Source: DATKMP01 sp035541775 (GTDB taxonomy: Bacteria > Bacteroidota > Ignavibacteria > UBA10030). From it: a stretch of 7,821 bases of DNA. Both the position numbers and the translations under genes were made by a program. The stretch is taken from positions 1-7,821 of the forward strand of contig DATKMP010000205.1 of the NCBI GenBank assembly GCA_035541775.1, written 5' to 3'. Under the pieces are notes generated by a model, which ran no database searches, was not told where the DNA came from, and saw nothing but the letters and a program-made list of their open reading frames with translations. Shown here piece after piece: positions 6,436 through 7,821 of this stretch. Each line of letters begins with the position of its first letter. The first letter of the stretch is position 1.

Positions 6436-7281
6436 ATGATTTTGCGCGACCGCATAGAACTTTTTTACCCGCAAGATATTTCTAAAATTGACCGCCAACA
6501 GGCGCTGCAAACATTCAACGAATTAAAATTTTTTTTAAACAACGGCGAAGTTCGTTCGGCATCTCCTGCGGACGGCAACCATGCAATCGGCTGGGTGGTG
6601 AATGAATGGGTGAAGAAAGGAATTCTCCTTGGCTTTCGCCTTGGAGAAATGAAAGATGTTTCGCTGGATGAACATTTTCGGTTCTTCGATAAAACGACAT
6701 TGACGTTAAAAAAAGTGACTGAAGATTCCGGTGTGCGTATTGTGCCCGGTGGAACATCGATCCGCGATGGCGCGTATCTTGCGCAAGGTACCATTGTCAT
6801 GCCGCCGGCGTACATTAACATTGGTTCGTATGTCGATGAAGGCACGATGATCGATTCGCATGCCCTGGTTGGATCGTGCGCACAAATCGGAAAGCGTGTA
6901 CACCTCAGCGCAGCTTCGCAAATCGGCGGTGTGCTTGAACCGATCGGCGCACTTCCTGTCATCATCGAAGACAATGTCTTCATCGGCGGCAACTGTGGCA
7001 TCTACGAAGGAACGGTCGTGAAAAAAAATGTCGTCATTGCAACGGGCGTGCATATCACACGTTCAACGCCGGTGTATGACCTCGTGAACAATACGATTAT
7101 CCGATCATCCAAAGAACTGCCGATCATTATCCCGGAAGGCGCAGTCGTTATTCCCGGCAGCCGGGCAATCGACCAACCGTTTGCGAAACAAAACCATCTT
7201 TCCGCATACACGCCATTGATTGTCAAATATCGCGATGCATCGACTGATGCTGCGACAGTGTTAGAAGCGAGTTTGCGATGA
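6436..7281 (+). CDS. dapD: Tetrahydrodipicolinate N-succinyltransferase
   Basis: Cytoplasmic enzyme that transfers succinyl from succinyl-CoA to tetrahydrodipicolinate, the entry to the succinylase branch of diaminopimelate and lysine synthesis. At 281 residues it is close to E. coli DapD (274). The N-terminal helical domain ends in a stretch like that of E. coli, KKGILLGFRL (60-69) and FFDK (83-86). Then comes the left-handed beta-helix of hexapeptide repeats with MPPAYINIGSYVDEGTMID (122-140, catalytic D140), VGSCAQIGKRVHLS (145-158), IGGVLEP (163-169), IIEDNVFIGG (176-185) and the EG at about 191-192. Active enzymes of this family are trimers. The start is supported by GGAG (6424-6427), eight bases before the ATG. 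The 3' end overlaps the next gene by four bases (ATGA). No other lysine gene is in view. Product identity is firm. Confidence 0.95.
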   Translation: MILRDRIELFYPQDISKIDRQQALQTFNELKFFLNNGEVRSASPADGNHAIGWVVNEWVKKGILLGFRLGEMKDVSLDEHFRFFDKTTLTLKKVTEDSGVRIVPGGTSIRDGAYLAQGTIVMPPAYINIGSYVDEGTMIDSHALVGSCAQIGKRVHLSAASQIGGVLEPIGALPVIIEDNVFIGGNCGIYEGTVVKKNVVIATGVHITRSTPVYDLVNNTIIRSSKELPIIIPEGAVVIPGSRAIDQPFAKQNHLSAYTPLIVKYRDASTDAATVLEASLR

Positions 7282-7821
7282 AACGTATCTTGATCGCCGG
7301 CAGTAACGGCCTGCTCGGGCAGCGTCTTTCTATGATGTTAAGCGGATTGACAGAATATGAAGTGCTCAACACTTCCATCGAGCGCTCGTTCGTTTTCGAC
7401 GACCATCTCTATGATTATACACAATTAGATATTACACAGCGAGGCGACGTAAAAAGTCTTATCTCCAGCTTTCAACCGGATGTTATTTTAAATGCCGCGG
7501 CTGCAACCAATGTCGATTGGTGCGAATCGAATCGCGAACTTGCATGGAAAATTAATGTAACGGCTGTAGAAAATCTTGCTGAAGCTGCACGCAAAGTCAA
7601 CGCAAAACTTATTCATGTTTCCAGCGATTATGTGTTCGATGGAAAAAACGGACCGTACGACGAACAAGCGCCCGTGAATCCGATCAGTTACTACGGCAAA
7701 ACAAAACTTGCAAGCGAGAATGCTGTGCAATCCGCTGGCATTAATTACGGCATTGTGCGTCCGGTCGTATTGTTCGGATTGGGCATCGGCGTAAAAGCAA
7801 ATTTTGTGTTGTGGGTGGTGA
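7278..7821 (+). CDS. RfbD-like NAD(P)-dependent SDR reductase, C-terminus cut by window edge
   Basis: An extended short-chain dehydrogenase, 181 codons visible and open to the right edge. It has the Rossmann loop GSNGLLGQ (8-15), LDITQ (50-54), PDVILNAAAATNVDWCES (67-84), where dTDP-4-dehydrorhamnose reductases have NAAAYTAVDKAE, KINV (91-94), VSSDYVFDG (114-122) and the catalytic Y139xxxK143 in YYGKTKLASE. These fit the RfbD/MAT2B-like branch, which reduces the 4-keto group of dTDP-sugars during rhamnose synthesis. No rfbA, rfbB or rfbC is visible, so the sugar substrate is not proven and no symbol is given. Its ATG overlaps the dapD stop (ATGA), which suggests translational coupling; there is no strong Shine-Dalgarno sequence of its own. 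The family call is firm, the exact reaction moderate. Confidence 0.87.
   Translation, partial: MKRILIAGSNGLLGQRLSMMLSGLTEYEVLNTSIERSFVFDDHLYDYTQLDITQRGDVKSLISSFQPDVILNAAAATNVDWCESNRELAWKINVTAVENLAEAARKVNAKLIHVSSDYVFDGKNGPYDEQAPVNPISYYGKTKLASENAVQSAGINYGIVRPVVLFGLGIGVKANFVLWVV

Noticed and set aside
6529..7028. Runs of eight T (6529-6536) and eight A (7021-7028) inside dapD as possible phase-variation tracts
   Set aside because: Similar runs occur elsewhere in the window, including guaA (2745-2752). They fit ordinary lysine and phenylalanine codons, and switching off an essential-type metabolic gene is unlikely.

Overview
The window carries eight protein genes and no RNA gene, mobile element or CRISPR array. 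The gene families point to a bacterium of the Bacteroidota/Chlorobiota (FCB) group, perhaps an Ignavibacteria- or Kapabacteria-like lineage. The main grounds are that GuaA has the SGSP glutaminase loop and an SSKPPATIEWE end as in Bacteroidota, and that the YebC protein begins MGRIFEKRK instead of the AGHSKW start usual in Proteobacteria and Firmicutes. Shine-Dalgarno sequences are present before some genes and missing before others. The placement is inference from remembered families, not from a search.

Left half (about 1-3632, minus strand): guaA (GMP synthase) is followed after 62 bases by an ABC transporter pair, an ATPase and a multi-pass permease, whose reading frames overlap by four bases (GTGA). 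The permease runs off the left edge. No terminator-like hairpin with a T-tract is seen between guaA and the ATPase gene, so all three may share a transcript. Positions 3633-3784 form the divergent intergenic region between guaA and yebC and hold weak promoter-like sequences.

Middle (3785-4691, plus strand): a yebC/PmpR/TACO1-family gene ends in a clear intrinsic terminator. About 90 bases further on is a second hairpin with a T-tract, only about 20 bases before the next start codon. This second one could be an attenuator in the leader of the next operon or the 3' end of a small RNA.

Right half (4692-7821, plus strand): a tight run of four genes. They are a HisA-like TIM-barrel protein that keeps the phosphate-binding loops but has lost the catalytic aspartates, a PfkB-family sugar/nucleoside kinase joined to it by a TAATG overlap, dapD (lysine/diaminopimelate pathway) 17 bases later, and an RfbD-like SDR reductase overlapping dapD by ATGA and cut by the right edge. 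The kinase and the HisA-like protein look like a functional pair of unknown substrate, and this is the most novel element of the window. The rest is mainly housekeeping metabolism.
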